Below, piece after piece: positions 9,442 to 18,834 of a DNA stretch of 64,000 nt (positions within the stretch are counted from its first letter, which is position 1; the number at the start of each line of letters is the position of its first letter). A model generated the notes under the pieces. It ran no database searches. It was given only the letters and a program-made list of their open reading frames with translations, and was not told where the DNA came from. The translations under genes were made by a program, and so were the position numbers. Origin of the DNA: Rhodobiaceae bacterium (lineage in GTDB: Bacteria; Pseudomonadota; Alphaproteobacteria; Rhizobiales; Aestuariivirgaceae); the NCBI GenBank assembly GCA_009885825.1, contig VFJY01000030.1, positions 1 through 64,000 on the forward strand. The letters are read 5' to 3'.

Positions 9442-10766
9442 CACGCCCCAAAGCGCCCAACAACCTGATCCAGCGGAACATTCTCGCGCGCACCCGTCTT
9501 GCGGTTTTTCACCTCGGCAATGCCTTCCTTCAATCCACGCGGCCCCACAATCACCTGCCATGGCAGGCCAATCAAGTCCATCGCGGCAAACTTGCCGCCA
9601 GCGCCGCCCTCCTTATCATCGTAGAGAACGTCAACGCCTTTGGCCTGTAGCGCTTCATAAATCCTGGAACATGCCACATCTACCGCAGCATCACCAACCT
9701 TGATGTTGACCAGCCCCATCTGAAATGGCGCCACGGCCTCCGGCCAGATAATTCCCGCATCGTCATGCGAGGCTTCGACAATGCCACCCACAAGACGCGA
9801 AACGCCGATGCCGTAAGAACCGGAGTGAACAAACAGCTTCTTGCCATCCGGCCCCTGGACTTCACAACCCATCGGCTCTGAATATTTTGTGCCAAAAAAG
9901 AAAATGTGCCCCACCTCAATGCCGCGCCCGGTCATCCGCTTGGCTTCTGGTACACGCCGTTCAAATTCCGCCGCATCATGCTTTTCATCTGTTGCTGCAT
10001 AGCGCGATGTAAAGCCTTCAACCATGGCTGCAATCCCCGCCACATCGTCATAATTCACGCCGGACTTTTCCCAATCCATGCCGTGCAAGTCACCATCAAA
10101 GAACACGCCGCTCTCGCCCGTTTCAGCGAGAATCAAAAACTCATGGCTATCCGAGCCGCCAATCGGCCCGGTTTCAGCCCGCATCGGAACCGCCTTCAAA
10201 CCAAGGCGCGCAAATGTGCGCAAATAGCTCACAAACATTTTGTTGTAAGAATGCTGCCCGGCCTCGCGGCTGATATCGAACGAATAGGCATCCTTCATTA
10301 AAAACTCGCGCCCCCGCATGACGCCAAACCGCGGCCGCACTTCATCGCGAAACTTCCATTGGATATGATAAAGATTGCGCGGCAAATCCTTGTAACTTTG
10401 AACGCCCTGCCGAAAGATATCGGTAATCATCTCTTCATTGGTGGGGCCAAACAGCATGTCGCGGTCATGGCGATCCTTGATACGCAGCATCTCCTTGCCG
10501 TAAGCATCATAGCGGCCCGATTTTTTCCAGAGTTCGGCGGGCTGGATGGTCGGCATCAAAACCTCGAGTGCGCCCGCCCTATCCTGCTCCTCCCGCACGA
10601 TTTGCTCGATTTTTTTCAGCACTTTGAAGCCTGTGGGCAGCCATGAGTAATTGCCCGCAGCCTCCTGCCGGATCATGCCAGCCCGCAGCATCAAACGGTG
10701 CGATACGATTTCAGCTTCCTTGGGATCATCCCTGAGAATTGGCATGAAATACTGCGAAAGGCGCAT
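9441..10766 (-). CDS. proS: Prolyl-tRNA synthetase (short alphaproteobacterial form)
   Basis: Class II aminoacyl-tRNA synthetase of 441 aa, charging tRNA-Pro. It is the short type that lacks the large editing insertion of E. coli ProS (about 570 aa), as is usual in this class. Class II motif 2 ([21 protein letters not shown]) is followed by the prokaryotic extension, motif 3 ([16 protein letters not shown]) and a C-terminal anticodon-binding domain ending in the conserved tail. It is the first gene of a four-gene unit with lolC, lolD and dnaE. Confidence 0.96.
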   Translation of the reverse strand: MRLSQYFMPILRDDPKEAEIVSHRLMLRAGMIRQEAAGNYSWLPTGFKVLKKIEQIVREEQDRAGALEVLMPTIQPAELWKKSGRYDAYGKEMLRIKDRHDRDMLFGPTNEEMITDIFRQGVQSYKDLPRNLYHIQWKFRDEVRPRFGVMRGREFLMKDAYSFDISREAGQHSYNKMFVSYLRTFARLGLKAVPMRAETGPIGGSDSHEFLILAETGESGVFFDGDLHGMDWEKSGVNYDDVAGIAAMVEGFTSRYAATDEKHDAAEFERRVPEAKRMTGRGIEVGHIFFFGTKYSEPMGCEVQGPDGKKLFVHSGSYGIGVSRLVGGIVEASHDDAGIIWPEAVAPFQMGLVNIKVGDAAVDVACSRIYEALQAKGVDVLYDDKEGGAGGKFAAMDLIGLPWQVIVGPRGLKEGIAEVKNRKTGARENVPLDQVVGRFGA

Positions 10767-11081
10767 CAGAATCCCCGTGTAAACTGTGTTCGCGCCCTTT
10801 TAAGGGAAACAAACGGGAACACAAGGTCGGACGGCCTGGGCCCCGTTACGAAGCTGTCATTTTTCACGTGACAAGCTAAAATTTTGTGATAGCTTGCGGC
10901 GCAATCAAGAACAAAGACTGTGGCGTTTACTTCTGAAGTGGACCCAAGTCTGGGGAGGACACTTCCGGCGTGCGCGATAGGAAACTGTCGCGCAGCAGCG
11001 CCGCCAATTCATCCGGATTGGCAGGAAAAGGAAGTCCGATCGACTTAAAAAGGCGAGGCGCGAGCTTCGCCTTTTACATTG
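10767..11081 (-). other. Intergenic region upstream of proS, with a start-less coding-like stretch
   Basis: A 315-bp stretch without an assignable gene. It must hold the proS promoter and contains the terminator of the recO-mce-DUF1467 unit at its right end. On the minus strand, 10927-11056 reads as an open frame of about 40 codons with protein-like composition (FPANPDELAALLRDSF in the middle), ending at TAA 10927-10929. It has no ATG, GTG or TTG before its second half and it runs into the terminator hairpin. It may be a gene remnant or chance. Confidence 0.4.
11047..11075 (-). terminator. Rho-independent terminator after the DUF1467 gene
   Basis: A perfect 9-bp stem (11048-11056 with 11067-11075), which can extend inward to a 4-base loop, is followed on the minus strand by TTTTT. 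It lies 7-35 bases past the stop of the DUF1467 gene and would end the era/recO/mce transcript. The A-run on the other side also allows plus-strand termination. Confidence 0.75.
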
Positions 11082-11363
11082 TCAGGCATTGGGACTTGGC
11101 ATGCCGTCGTAGAACGGCAGGGTTTCAAGGCTCATCCAGCCTTGTGTCATGGCGGCATAGAAAACTCCGAAAATCACCGTTGCAACAACGGTTGTGATGA
11201 TAGCTTTGCGAAAAATCAGCGGGCGCACAGGCGCCCCAGGCTCGTTGCCCTGTTGCACGGTTTCGCCGGCTTCAACCGAATTGCGCACGCCAAATGGCAG
11301 GACAACAAACAACACCAGCCACCAGATGATAAAATAGATCGCGATGCCGCTGATGGGGTTCAT
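11082..11363 (-). CDS. DUF1467 family membrane protein
   Basis: A 93-aa inner-membrane protein with two hydrophobic segments (about 5-26 and 53-75) joined by a polar loop. The N-terminus IYFIIWWLVLFVVLPFGVR is characteristic of DUF1467, a family I know from alphaproteobacteria, where it often lies next to mce and proS, as here. Its start overlaps the mce stop by four bases (ATGA). Function is unknown. Confidence 0.85.
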   Translation of the reverse strand: MNPISGIAIYFIIWWLVLFVVLPFGVRNSVEAGETVQQGNEPGAPVRPLIFRKAIITTVVATVIFGVFYAAMTQGWMSLETLPFYDGMPSPNA

Positions 11364-11764
11364 GCCTGCTCCAATTCAACCAGAGTGCCGCAGAAATCCT
11401 TGGGATGCAGAAACAGCACGGGCTTGCCATGGGTGCCGATTTTGGGATCGCCATCGCCAAGCACGCGCGCACCAGCGGCCACCAAGTGATCCCGCGCCGC
11501 CATGATGTCCGCCACCTCATAGCACACATGATGCATGCCTCCCACCGGGTTCTTGTCGAGAAACGCCTTGATGGGCGAGTTTTCGCCCAGCGGTTCAAGC
11601 AGCTCGATTTTCGTATTGAGAAGCTCCACAAAAACCACGCGCACGCCGTGATCAGGTTCCGATTGCGGCGACGAAACCTTAGCTCCCAGGAGAGACGCAT
11701 AGATTTCCGCGCCCCGCTTCAAATCAGGCACGGCGATCGCAATATGGTTCAAGCGTCCAAGCAT
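11360..11764 (-). CDS. mce: Methylmalonyl-CoA epimerase
   Basis: A 134-aa enzyme of the vicinal-oxygen-chelate (glyoxalase) fold that interconverts (R)- and (S)-methylmalonyl-CoA in propionyl-CoA catabolism or the ethylmalonyl-CoA route. The metal-ligand pattern is visible: His7 in RLNHIAIAV, a second His in GGMHHVCYEV, and Glu near the C-terminus in GTLVELEQA. Length matches the family. It is coupled to DUF1467 by a 4-base overlap and lies 9 bp after recO. Mutase genes are not in the window. Confidence 0.93.
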   Translation of the reverse strand: MLGRLNHIAIAVPDLKRGAEIYASLLGAKVSSPQSEPDHGVRVVFVELLNTKIELLEPLGENSPIKAFLDKNPVGGMHHVCYEVADIMAARDHLVAAGARVLGDGDPKIGTHGKPVLFLHPKDFCGTLVELEQA

Positions 11765-11773
11765 CCCGTTCCC

Positions 11774-12496
11774 TCAATGCGTCCTTTGCGCCAATTCGTC
11801 AATCATGCGTTGGCGCGATTGCGGCATTTCCAGTCCGCGCGGCTCGAAAACATGGCGCTCCAGAAAATAGCCGGTGAGCTTGAAGCCAGACACAATATCA
11901 GTGCTGCCGCTAACGGCGCCACCCAGCAAAAACGCGGGAAGCCGCAGAAGCTTGTCACGGTAGGGTTCCCCCGCTTCACTGCTGACCGCGCGCCCCGTCT
12001 TCGGCGAAACAAATGAAAGCCCCTCGCGGCTTCCCGTAACCGCGCACTTGCTCAAGTCCAGCCCAAATCCCAATTCATCCAGAAGACCTAATTCCCAACG
12101 AACAAAAAGCGCTGGCCACAAATCATCGTCATCAATGGCATCAAGAACGATGCGGAAGGCGTCATAGATCCGTTCATGCGGTTCACGCTCCGGCAGGGCT
12201 TGCGCGAGACAGGCAAGTGTCGTGAGGCCGGAAAGCCTGAATGAATTTTCCATGATCGTGCCCGCTGACAGTTTGAGCGGCTCAAAAACAAAGGTTCCCA
12301 GATGGTCTTCAATGCGTGCCCGCCACGTTGCCTGCACAAAGTTTCCAGGCTGCAGAACAGGCCGTTGCATGCGCGACCGGCCGCCTCGCACCAGGCCCAT
12401 GCAGCGCCCATGGCCGGGCGTCAGCAATTCGGCAATGGCGCTTGTTTCGCCGTGCTTGCGAATTGAGAGAATGACACCCTGATCACGCCATTCCAT
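11774..12496 (-). CDS. recO: DNA repair protein RecO
   Basis: A 240-aa recombination mediator that works with RecR to load RecA on SSB-coated DNA. The N-terminal OB fold begins MEWRDQGVILSIRKHGE, with the family's GLVRGGRSR motif near residue 35, followed by the helical C-terminal domain. The zinc-finger cysteines found in some RecO proteins are absent, as is common in alphaproteobacteria. The gene lies 10 bp after era, the usual era-recO order. Confidence 0.94.
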   Translation of the reverse strand: MEWRDQGVILSIRKHGETSAIAELLTPGHGRCMGLVRGGRSRMQRPVLQPGNFVQATWRARIEDHLGTFVFEPLKLSAGTIMENSFRLSGLTTLACLAQALPEREPHERIYDAFRIVLDAIDDDDLWPALFVRWELGLLDELGFGLDLSKCAVTGSREGLSFVSPKTGRAVSSEAGEPYRDKLLRLPAFLLGGAVSGSTDIVSGFKLTGYFLERHVFEPRGLEMPQSRQRMIDELAQRTH

Positions 12497-12506
12497 GGGG
12501 CAGGCC

Positions 12507-13403
12507 CTATTTTCCCAGCCCCATCATGCGCAGGCGCTCGGGATCCTCAGACCAATTCTCCCTGACCTTGACAAACAGAAACAGATGCACCCGCCGCTCA
12601 AATGATTTTTCCAGCTCTTCCCGCGCCAACTGGCCCAAAAGCCTGATCATTTGCCCGCCTTTGCCCAATACGATGGCTTTCTGGCTATCCCGCTCCACAA
12701 AGATCACCTGGCCGATTTTCACGGAGCCATTGGCCTGTTCCTCCCACGTCTCGGTCTCAACGGTCGAAGCGTAGGGCAGCTCTTCATGCAGGCGCAGATA
12801 TATTTTCTCCCGCGTCACCTCTGACGCCAAAAACCGCATCTGCACGTCAGCCGCCTGATCTTCCGGATAGAGCCATGGTCCAGGCGGCATCAAGGCAGCA
12901 ATTTTCTTCCGCAAATCGTCAACACCTGATCCCTTCAGCGCGCTGATCATGAAGGTATGGGTGAATGCAAAGGTGTCATTGAAGCGCTGGGAAATTTCCA
13001 ACAGGACTTCGCGCCGCAAGAGGTCGACTTTATTGAGCGCAAGCAGAGCCCCGGTGCCGTTCTTGCGCAATCCTTCGACAATGCGCATCACCTCGTCATT
13101 GCGGCCAAGCCTGGCGTCGGCCAGCAATACCGTCACATCCGCCTCGGTTGAGCCGCTCCAGGCGTTTTCAACCATGGCTTCGTCGAGTTTTCGCTTGGGC
13201 GCAAAAATGCCAGGCGTATCCACCACGATGACCTGCGAAACCCCTTCCATGAAAATCCCGCGAAGCCTCGCCCGCGTCGTCTGCACCTTGTGCGAAACAA
13301 TGGAAACCTTGGATCCTGCCAGCTGGTTCACCAGCGTCGATTTTCCCGCATTCGGCGCGCCGATGATGGCGCAAAAGCCGCAACGCGTGGAGACATCTGT
13401 CAT
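12507..13403 (-). CDS. era: GTPase Era
   Basis: A 298-aa GTPase that binds 16S rRNA near its 3' end and assists 30S assembly. The G1 motif GAPNAGKST (about 15-23), G3 DTPG, G4 NKVD and a C-terminal KH domain (VIFVERDSQKAIVLGKGGQMI) are all present. Its start overlaps the rnc stop, so RNase III and Era are translationally coupled, as in many bacteria. Confidence 0.97.
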   Translation of the reverse strand: MTDVSTRCGFCAIIGAPNAGKSTLVNQLAGSKVSIVSHKVQTTRARLRGIFMEGVSQVIVVDTPGIFAPKRKLDEAMVENAWSGSTEADVTVLLADARLGRNDEVMRIVEGLRKNGTGALLALNKVDLLRREVLLEISQRFNDTFAFTHTFMISALKGSGVDDLRKKIAALMPPGPWLYPEDQAADVQMRFLASEVTREKIYLRLHEELPYASTVETETWEEQANGSVKIGQVIFVERDSQKAIVLGKGGQMIRLLGQLAREELEKSFERRVHLFLFVKVRENWSEDPERLRMMGLGK

Positions 13404-14089
13404 TAACGAATTTCCTCGCGAGTCAAAAAATGGTGGGCAGCATCCATCTCGGCCAGCCGCTTCGAACGGCCCTCGCCTTGAATGGCGGCTTTACCCTTGA
13501 TGGCTACTTCCACTGTAAAAACCGGAGTATGCTCCAATCCTTCACGCTTTAATATCCTATATTCGGGAATGGGCAGCCCGCGCGCCAGCGCCCATTCCTG
13601 CAGGTAGGTTTTGGCATCCTTTTTGACTGTCTTGCGCTCAGCGATGTGCCGGGCCCAGTTTCGCAGAACAAACGCCCTTGCTTTCTCCAATCCGCCATCA
13701 AGATAGATTGCGCCAATGATGGCCTCCACCACATCACCCACCACCGACGTATTCAGGTTCACGCCCTTCTTGTGTTCGCTGTGGCCAACGATAATGAAAT
13801 CGCTGATCAGGAGCTGCTTGCCAACGTCACTGCAAATCTCGCCGCGCACCAGGTTGCTATGCAGGTTGGCCATATCGCCTTCCCGGCGCGACGGGTTCTC
13901 GCGGTAAAGCGCCTCGGCAATCACCAGCGCCAACACCCTGTCGCCTAAAAACTCCAAGCGCTGATAATCATCCTGTTTCTTGGTGGTGCTGCTGTGGGTG
14001 AGGGCATGGCGCAGCAAGGACTTGTCCTTGAATTGATACTCAAGGCGCAAAGCAATCTCGTCATATTGCGCTAGCGTGAAACGAACCAA
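13403..14089 (-). CDS. rnc: Ribonuclease III
   Basis: A 228-aa double-strand-specific RNase that matures rRNA and processes mRNA. The RNase III signature RLEFLGDRVLALV (about 44-56) and the second acidic cluster GDVVEAIIGAIYLDGG supply the Mg-binding residues. A double-stranded RNA-binding domain follows from about residue 155. The gene sits between lepB (12 bp upstream) and era (overlapping), the standard order. Confidence 0.97.
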   Translation of the reverse strand: MVRFTLAQYDEIALRLEYQFKDKSLLRHALTHSSTTKKQDDYQRLEFLGDRVLALVIAEALYRENPSRREGDMANLHSNLVRGEICSDVGKQLLISDFIIVGHSEHKKGVNLNTSVVGDVVEAIIGAIYLDGGLEKARAFVLRNWARHIAERKTVKKDAKTYLQEWALARGLPIPEYRILKREGLEHTPVFTVEVAIKGKAAIQGEGRSKRLAEMDAAHHFLTREEIR

Positions 14090-14101
14090 AATCTGCCGTG
14101 C

Positions 14102-14905
14102 CTATAGAAGATTTAGAAAACGGCTCCAGCGAATCTCGAGGGGCCATTTCCAGACTTCCCACAAAGTTGTGCCGCGCGAAATCGAAAAGAAAATAATATC
14201 AGCCCGCCCCACATAGTTTTCAATCGGCACATACCCCACCACATTCTGATAGCGCGAGTCCTGCGAGTTGTCGCGGTTGTCACCCATCATGAAATAATGG
14301 CCTTCCGGAACAATGTAAACTTCCGTATTGTCATCCTCGCCAGTGTTATCGTCGGTATCAAGCACCTTATATTTCACGCCATTTGGCAGCGTTTCTTCGA
14401 ATTGCTTCACGCCTCGCCCATCGCCAACGCCTTCCACTTCGCGATCAATGTAGTCCTCGACGGGCACCTTCGGGATGGCCGCGCCGTTAATGTGGAGCAC
14501 TCCAACTTTCATCTGAATGCGGTCGCCGGGCAGGCCGATCACGCGCTTGATGTAGTCAATTTCCGTATTGGTCGGCAGCTTGAAAACCGCCACGTCGCCG
14601 CGCTGCGGCGCATCGGGCAGCACAACACGGCCAGGAAAATCGACCGGGCAGCAGCTAATCCACGTCTGGCCAAACCCGCCAAAGGAAAAATCAAATGAAT
14701 ATTTGCCGTAACCGTAAGACAGTTTGGACACAAAAAGATAGTCGCCAACCTTGAGGGTTGGGTACATGGATTCAGACGGAATATTGAACGGCTGATACAG
14801 AAAGGTGCGCACAAAAAAAGCGATCAGAAGCGCCTGGACTATGACTTTGACAGTTTCCCAAACTCCTTCTTCGGATTTCTGGCGCGTATCTGGGGCGGAA
14901 GCCAT
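14102..14905 (-). CDS. lepB: Signal peptidase I
   Basis: A 267-aa inner-membrane protease that removes Sec and Tat signal peptides. After a short cytoplasmic tail there is one transmembrane helix (VKVIVQALLIAFFVRTFL), then box B with the catalytic Ser in NIPSESMYPTL and box D with the general-base Lys in YIKRVIGLPGD. Box E (GDNRDNSQDSR) is also present. ATG 14905 is preferred to TTG nine codons upstream because it has a purine-rich AGAAAGA just before it, though this is weak. It is coupled to rnc and acpS in the cluster. Confidence 0.95.
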   Translation of the reverse strand: MASAPDTRQKSEEGVWETVKVIVQALLIAFFVRTFLYQPFNIPSESMYPTLKVGDYLFVSKLSYGYGKYSFDFSFGGFGQTWISCCPVDFPGRVVLPDAPQRGDVAVFKLPTNTEIDYIKRVIGLPGDRIQMKVGVLHINGAAIPKVPVEDYIDREVEGVGDGRGVKQFEETLPNGVKYKVLDTDDNTGEDDNTEVYIVPEGHYFMMGDNRDNSQDSRYQNVVGYVPIENYVGRADIIFFSISRGTTLWEVWKWPLEIRWSRFLNLL

Positions 14906-15019
14906 TTTTTGTCTTTCTATGGGTAAGGCCAAGCTTGGCTATAGCGCCAACCCCCTATGAGTTGCAATGCAGCAACTCCCAAGCGCAAATACTGTTGCGG
15001 AAAAATCACAGTTGAAGCC

Positions 15020-15421
15020 TCAGCCGGCTGGAAGTGCTTCAATAACAACAATGGCTTGCGCATAGGGGAAATCGTCTGTGATGGTGAGCAGTATCTGCGC
15101 GCGGTGCCCCTTGGGCGTAATCTTGTCGAGCTGTTTTTTAGCCCCGCCGGTCAACTGCAAAGTGGGCCGGCCCGAGGGCTCGTTGACAACGCCCATATCC
15201 TTCCAGAATACACCGCGATGAAATCCGGTGCCGAGCGCCTTCGAACAGGCTTCCTTGGCCGCAAACCGCTTGGCATAGGACGCCGCCCGTTGCGCGCGGC
15301 CGTCAGATTTCTTCTGTTCTATGTCGGTGAAAATCCGCGCCACAAACCGGTCGCCGTAGCGCTCCAGCGTCTTTTCGATGCGGCGGATATCCACCATGTC
15401 ATTGCCCAGGCCAATAATCAT
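15020..15421 (-). CDS. acpS: Holo-[acyl-carrier-protein] synthase
   Basis: A 133-aa enzyme that transfers 4'-phosphopantetheine from CoA to Ser of apo-ACP. The start [16 protein letters not shown] contains the Mg-binding Asp, and the second motif [14 protein letters not shown] holds the catalytic Glu and Lys. Length is normal. The start overlaps the pyrE stop by four bases. A 114-bp gap with no gene separates it from lepB. pdxJ, which often sits here in relatives, is absent. Confidence 0.95.
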   Translation of the reverse strand: MIIGLGNDMVDIRRIEKTLERYGDRFVARIFTDIEQKKSDGRAQRAASYAKRFAAKEACSKALGTGFHRGVFWKDMGVVNEPSGRPTLQLTGGAKKQLDKITPKGHRAQILLTITDDFPYAQAIVVIEALPAG

Positions 15422-16008
15422 TTGTTCAATCCCCTGCTGCCAGGCTTAACCGCCGGAAGCGCTGCCAACTCTGGCGGCAGGCCACCCACCGGATAGGCCG
15501 GGATTTCCAGGCTGGTGAGCGCAAACAGCGGAACCCCCAATTCTGCCTTGCCGCCGGAACGATCGACCAGACAGGCCGCAGCAACCGTAACGCCCCCCTC
15601 TTCTTCAATTCCCGCGATGCATTCCCGCGATGACAGTCCTGTGGTTACGATATCTTCAACCATCAGGACCCGGGCTCCCCGGGCAATCGTGAAGCCGCGC
15701 CGCAAACTCAACTTGCCGTCAACCCGCTCAAAGAAAATGGCGGGAACGCCAAGTTGCCGCCCCATTTCATAGCCTACGACAACACCACCCATGGCAGGCG
15801 AAGCGACGATATCAATCTGCGAGCGCAATTCCGGCGCAATCCTCCCGGCCAGCGATTTGCACAGGCGGTCCGCCCGCGCCGGATCCATCAGAACCCGGGC
15901 GCACTGCAAGTAGCGCGCACTGTGCAAACCGGACGACAAAATGAAATGTCCTTCAAGCAACGCTCCTGCCGTGCGAAACTCGTCCAGAACTTGTTCGTGA
16001 TTCAGCAT
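15418..16008 (-). CDS. pyrE: Orotate phosphoribosyltransferase
   Basis: A 196-aa enzyme that makes orotidine 5'-phosphate from orotate and PRPP in pyrimidine synthesis. The PRPP-binding motif [16 protein letters not shown] lies near residue 115 and the PRTase fold covers the protein. The [14 protein letters not shown] loop is typical of PyrE. It starts 3 bp after the rsh stop and overlaps acpS, so expression is probably shared with both. Confidence 0.95.
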   Translation of the reverse strand: MLNHEQVLDEFRTAGALLEGHFILSSGLHSARYLQCARVLMDPARADRLCKSLAGRIAPELRSQIDIVASPAMGGVVVGYEMGRQLGVPAIFFERVDGKLSLRRGFTIARGARVLMVEDIVTTGLSSRECIAGIEEEGGVTVAAACLVDRSGGKAELGVPLFALTSLEIPAYPVGGLPPELAALPAVKPGSRGLNK

Positions 16009-16011
16009 CCC

Positions 16012-18186
16012 CTACCCCGTAGCCCTCAACACAGAGCTCACCGCGCTTCTGATTCTAAGTCCGCTGATGATATCATTCAAATGGCGCGCGTCATGCACCT
16101 CCAGCAGGATATCCAGATCAAAGAAATCGCGCACCCCGCGCCGCGCCATCATCTGCATCTCGTCAATGTTGGCGCCCTGGTCGCTGATGAGCTGGGTAAC
16201 CTGCGCCAGCGCGCCCACCTCATTGAGAATAACCACATTGATGCGGGCCGGAAATTTCTGGGCCGACGCGGCTGTATCCCATGCAAGATCAATCCAGCGC
16301 TCAGGCTGGCTGTCATATTGCTCCAGCGCCCTGGCAAAAATTGGAAATATCGTAACCCCCTCGCCCGGCATGACGATGCCAACGATGCGTTCGCCCGGAA
16401 CCGCTCCGGTTTCGCGCGATATCTTCATGGCTGTATTGGCGCTCAACCCGCGCACCGGCACCGATGACGCACCCGTGGGATCAGACTTCTTCCCCACCGC
16501 CTTGCGCCTGGAATTGCGCATTTGGCTTTCTTCAACCGTAAGCCCCATGGCCTTCAGCATGTCATATCCCGACAGATCACCCCGGCCGACGGCCGCCATG
16601 GCATCTTCCAGATTTTTATGGCCTAGCCGCGGAACAGCAACAACGAGTTCTTTCTCAACCAAAGCCTTGCCCTGATTGACCAACAGCTTCTCAACAATTT
16701 CGCGGCCCAACCCGGCAAATTGCTTTCGCATGGCCGCCCGTGTGGCCCGACGGATGGCCGAACGCGCCTTGCCAGTGATCGCAATCGCCTCCCAGGCAGG
16801 TGGCGGCACCTGCGCGTCGCTGCGGATTATATCGACCTCGTCGCCATTTTCGAGCTCTGCCACCAATGGCGTGTGCCGGCCATTGACCTTACAGCCCACA
16901 CAGCTGTCGCCAATCGATGTGTGAACCGCATAGGCGAAATCAATCGGCGTGGCGCCTCGCGGCAGCGCAATGAGCGCACCCTTCGGCGTGAAGCAGAAGA
17001 CCTGGTCATGAAACAGCTCAAGCTTGGTGTGTTCCAGAAATTCTTTCGGGCTTTCACCTTCCTGCAGCATTTCAACCAGGTGGCGCAGCCAGCGATAGGC
17101 ATTGGATTCGGCTGCCGGAGCGCGAAAGCCGTCGCTGGCTTCCTGGGCATCTGGCGCATCCTTGTATAGCGCATGGGCGGCAACGCCCCGCTCGGCGATT
17201 TCATGCATCAACCGTGTGCGGATCTGCATTTCAACGCGCATATGGTGGGGGCCGATGACTATCGTGTGGAGCGAGCGATAGTCATTCTGCTTTGGCGTTG
17301 ATATGTAATCCTTGAAGCGCTCCGGAATGGCGCGCCAAGTGCGGTGCACGATGCCGAGCGCCCGGTAGCACTGGTCAACCGTGCTGACGATGACCCTAAA
17401 CCCGAAAATGTCTGAAAGCTGGCCGAGCGACAAGTGCTTGCGCTCCATCTTGCCCCAAATGGAGTAGGGCCGTTTCTCCCTGCCATAGACATCGGCCCGG
17501 ATGCCGTTCTCAGCCAGTTTGGTGACCAGCGCTTTCTCAATCTCACGCAGCACATCGCCGTTTTCCTCATGCAGCAAAGCCAGCCTTTCCCGGATTGTCT
17601 TGTTGGCGTCCGGGTTGAGAACTTCGAACGAAATATCCTCCAGCTCATCGCGCACCGTTTGCATGCCCATGCGGCCAGCCAGCGGCGCATAGATTTCCAT
17701 GGTCTCCTGCGCAATGCGAACGCGCTTGTCCGGACTCACATGCTCAATCGTGCGCATGTTGTGCAGGCGGTCCGCCAGCTTCACCATCAGCACCCGCACA
17801 TCTTTTGACATGGCGACCAGAAGTTTGCGGAGATTCTCGGCTTGCGTTGCCTCCTTGGTGACAAGATCGATCTTCTTGATCTTGGTGAGGCCATCCACCA
17901 GCACGGCAATTTCCTTGCCAAATTTTTCCTCAATTTCCTGGTGGGTGGCCTCCGTATCCTCCACCGTGTCATGCAGAAGCGCCGCCACAATGGTGGCGTC
18001 ATCCAGCTTCATTTCGGTGAGAATGGCGGCGACTTCCAAGGGGTGATTGAAATAAGCCTCGCCGGAGGCGCGGGTCTGGGTTCCGTGGGCCTTCATGGCA
18101 TAGACATAGGCCCGGTTGAGGAGGTCCTCATCCGCGTCAGGGTCGTATTTCACGACCCTTTCAACCAACTCATACTGCCGCATCAT
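16012..18186 (-). CDS. rsh: Bifunctional (p)ppGpp synthetase/hydrolase (Rel/SpoT homologue)
   Basis: A 724-aa stringent-response enzyme. In order it has a hydrolase HD domain with the HDTVEDT metal motif (about 73-79) that indicates hydrolysis is retained, a synthetase domain with YSIWGKMERK and RFKDYISTPK, a TGS domain (VFCFTPKGALIALPRGATPIDFAY), a helical region and a C-terminal ACT domain. Length and architecture match the single long Rsh of alphaproteobacteria. It sits between rpoZ and pyrE. The terminator just upstream suggests it has its own promoter or depends on read-through from rpoZ. Confidence 0.95.
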   Translation of the reverse strand: MMRQYELVERVVKYDPDADEDLLNRAYVYAMKAHGTQTRASGEAYFNHPLEVAAILTEMKLDDATIVAALLHDTVEDTEATHQEIEEKFGKEIAVLVDGLTKIKKIDLVTKEATQAENLRKLLVAMSKDVRVLMVKLADRLHNMRTIEHVSPDKRVRIAQETMEIYAPLAGRMGMQTVRDELEDISFEVLNPDANKTIRERLALLHEENGDVLREIEKALVTKLAENGIRADVYGREKRPYSIWGKMERKHLSLGQLSDIFGFRVIVSTVDQCYRALGIVHRTWRAIPERFKDYISTPKQNDYRSLHTIVIGPHHMRVEMQIRTRLMHEIAERGVAAHALYKDAPDAQEASDGFRAPAAESNAYRWLRHLVEMLQEGESPKEFLEHTKLELFHDQVFCFTPKGALIALPRGATPIDFAYAVHTSIGDSCVGCKVNGRHTPLVAELENGDEVDIIRSDAQVPPPAWEAIAITGKARSAIRRATRAAMRKQFAGLGREIVEKLLVNQGKALVEKELVVAVPRLGHKNLEDAMAAVGRGDLSGYDMLKAMGLTVEESQMRNSRRKAVGKKSDPTGASSVPVRGLSANTAMKISRETGAVPGERIVGIVMPGEGVTIFPIFARALEQYDSQPERWIDLAWDTAASAQKFPARINVVILNEVGALAQVTQLISDQGANIDEMQMMARRGVRDFFDLDILLEVHDARHLNDIISGLRIRSAVSSVLRATG

Positions 18187-18202
18187 GATCGCAGTGTACG
18201 AT

Positions 18203-18231
18203 AAAAAAGGCCGGACGCGACAGGCCCGGCC
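18203..18231 (-). terminator. Terminator between rpoZ and rsh
   Basis: A GC-rich 6-bp stem (18209-18214 with 18226-18231), with further pairing possible in the loop, is followed on the minus strand by six T (18208-18203). It lies 25 bases past the rpoZ stop and 17 bases before the rsh start, so it would limit read-through from rpoZ into rsh. Confidence 0.75.
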
Positions 18232-18255
18232 AAATTATTCCTGAATTTGGAAAAC

Positions 18256-18669
18256 TTAATACCCGTTGCGCTGGCTGCCGGGGCTTTCAGCTGGTGGCAT
18301 GCCTTCCAGACCCCTGAGCAATTCTTCCTCAGTCATCTGCTCGAACGCCACTTCGTCTTCATCTTTGGCAATCTGCTCGCCGACTGTTCCGGGAACACCG
18401 GACGTCAGCAATGGAACGACTTGCGGCTCTGGCTCATCCACCTCGACATGCTTCTGCATGGCATGAATGAATTCCTCGCGCAGGTCATCCTTGTTGATGG
18501 TTTCCTCCGCGATTTCGCGCAGCGACACAACAGGATCTTTGTCGTTGTCGCGGTCCAGCGTTATGGTGGCGCCCTGCGAAATCATCCGCGCCCGGTGGGC
18601 CGAAAGCAGAACCAGCTCAAAGCGGTTCGGCAGCTTGTCGATGCAATCTTCAATAGTGACGCGCGCCAT
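18256..18669 (-). CDS. rpoZ: RNA polymerase omega subunit
   Basis: A 137-aa omega subunit that helps fold and hold beta' in RNA polymerase. The N-terminal half contains the conserved core [19 protein letters not shown], then [10 protein letters not shown] and [10 protein letters not shown]. The C-terminal 60 residues are acidic and variable, as in other alphaproteobacterial omegas. The 165-bp region upstream is shared with a divergent membrane-protein gene. Its position before rsh is the classic arrangement. Confidence 0.95.
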   Translation of the reverse strand: MARVTIEDCIDKLPNRFELVLLSAHRARMISQGATITLDRDNDKDPVVSLREIAEETINKDDLREEFIHAMQKHVEVDEPEPQVVPLLTSGVPGTVGEQIAKDEDEVAFEQMTEEELLRGLEGMPPAESPGSQRNGY

Positions 18670-18834
18670 AGGCTCGTGTGCTCCTGATCAGGGTTGGTAT
18701 GGAATTTGGGGGCCTTCTAGGCGTAATTCAGTCAAATTGCAAGCTCTTGGGGCACAACCTTCAATCACTGTGCAAAAAACCATAAATAGATTAAGAGCTT
18801 AACCATATCCAACACGAAGAAGGCCCAGGATTCC

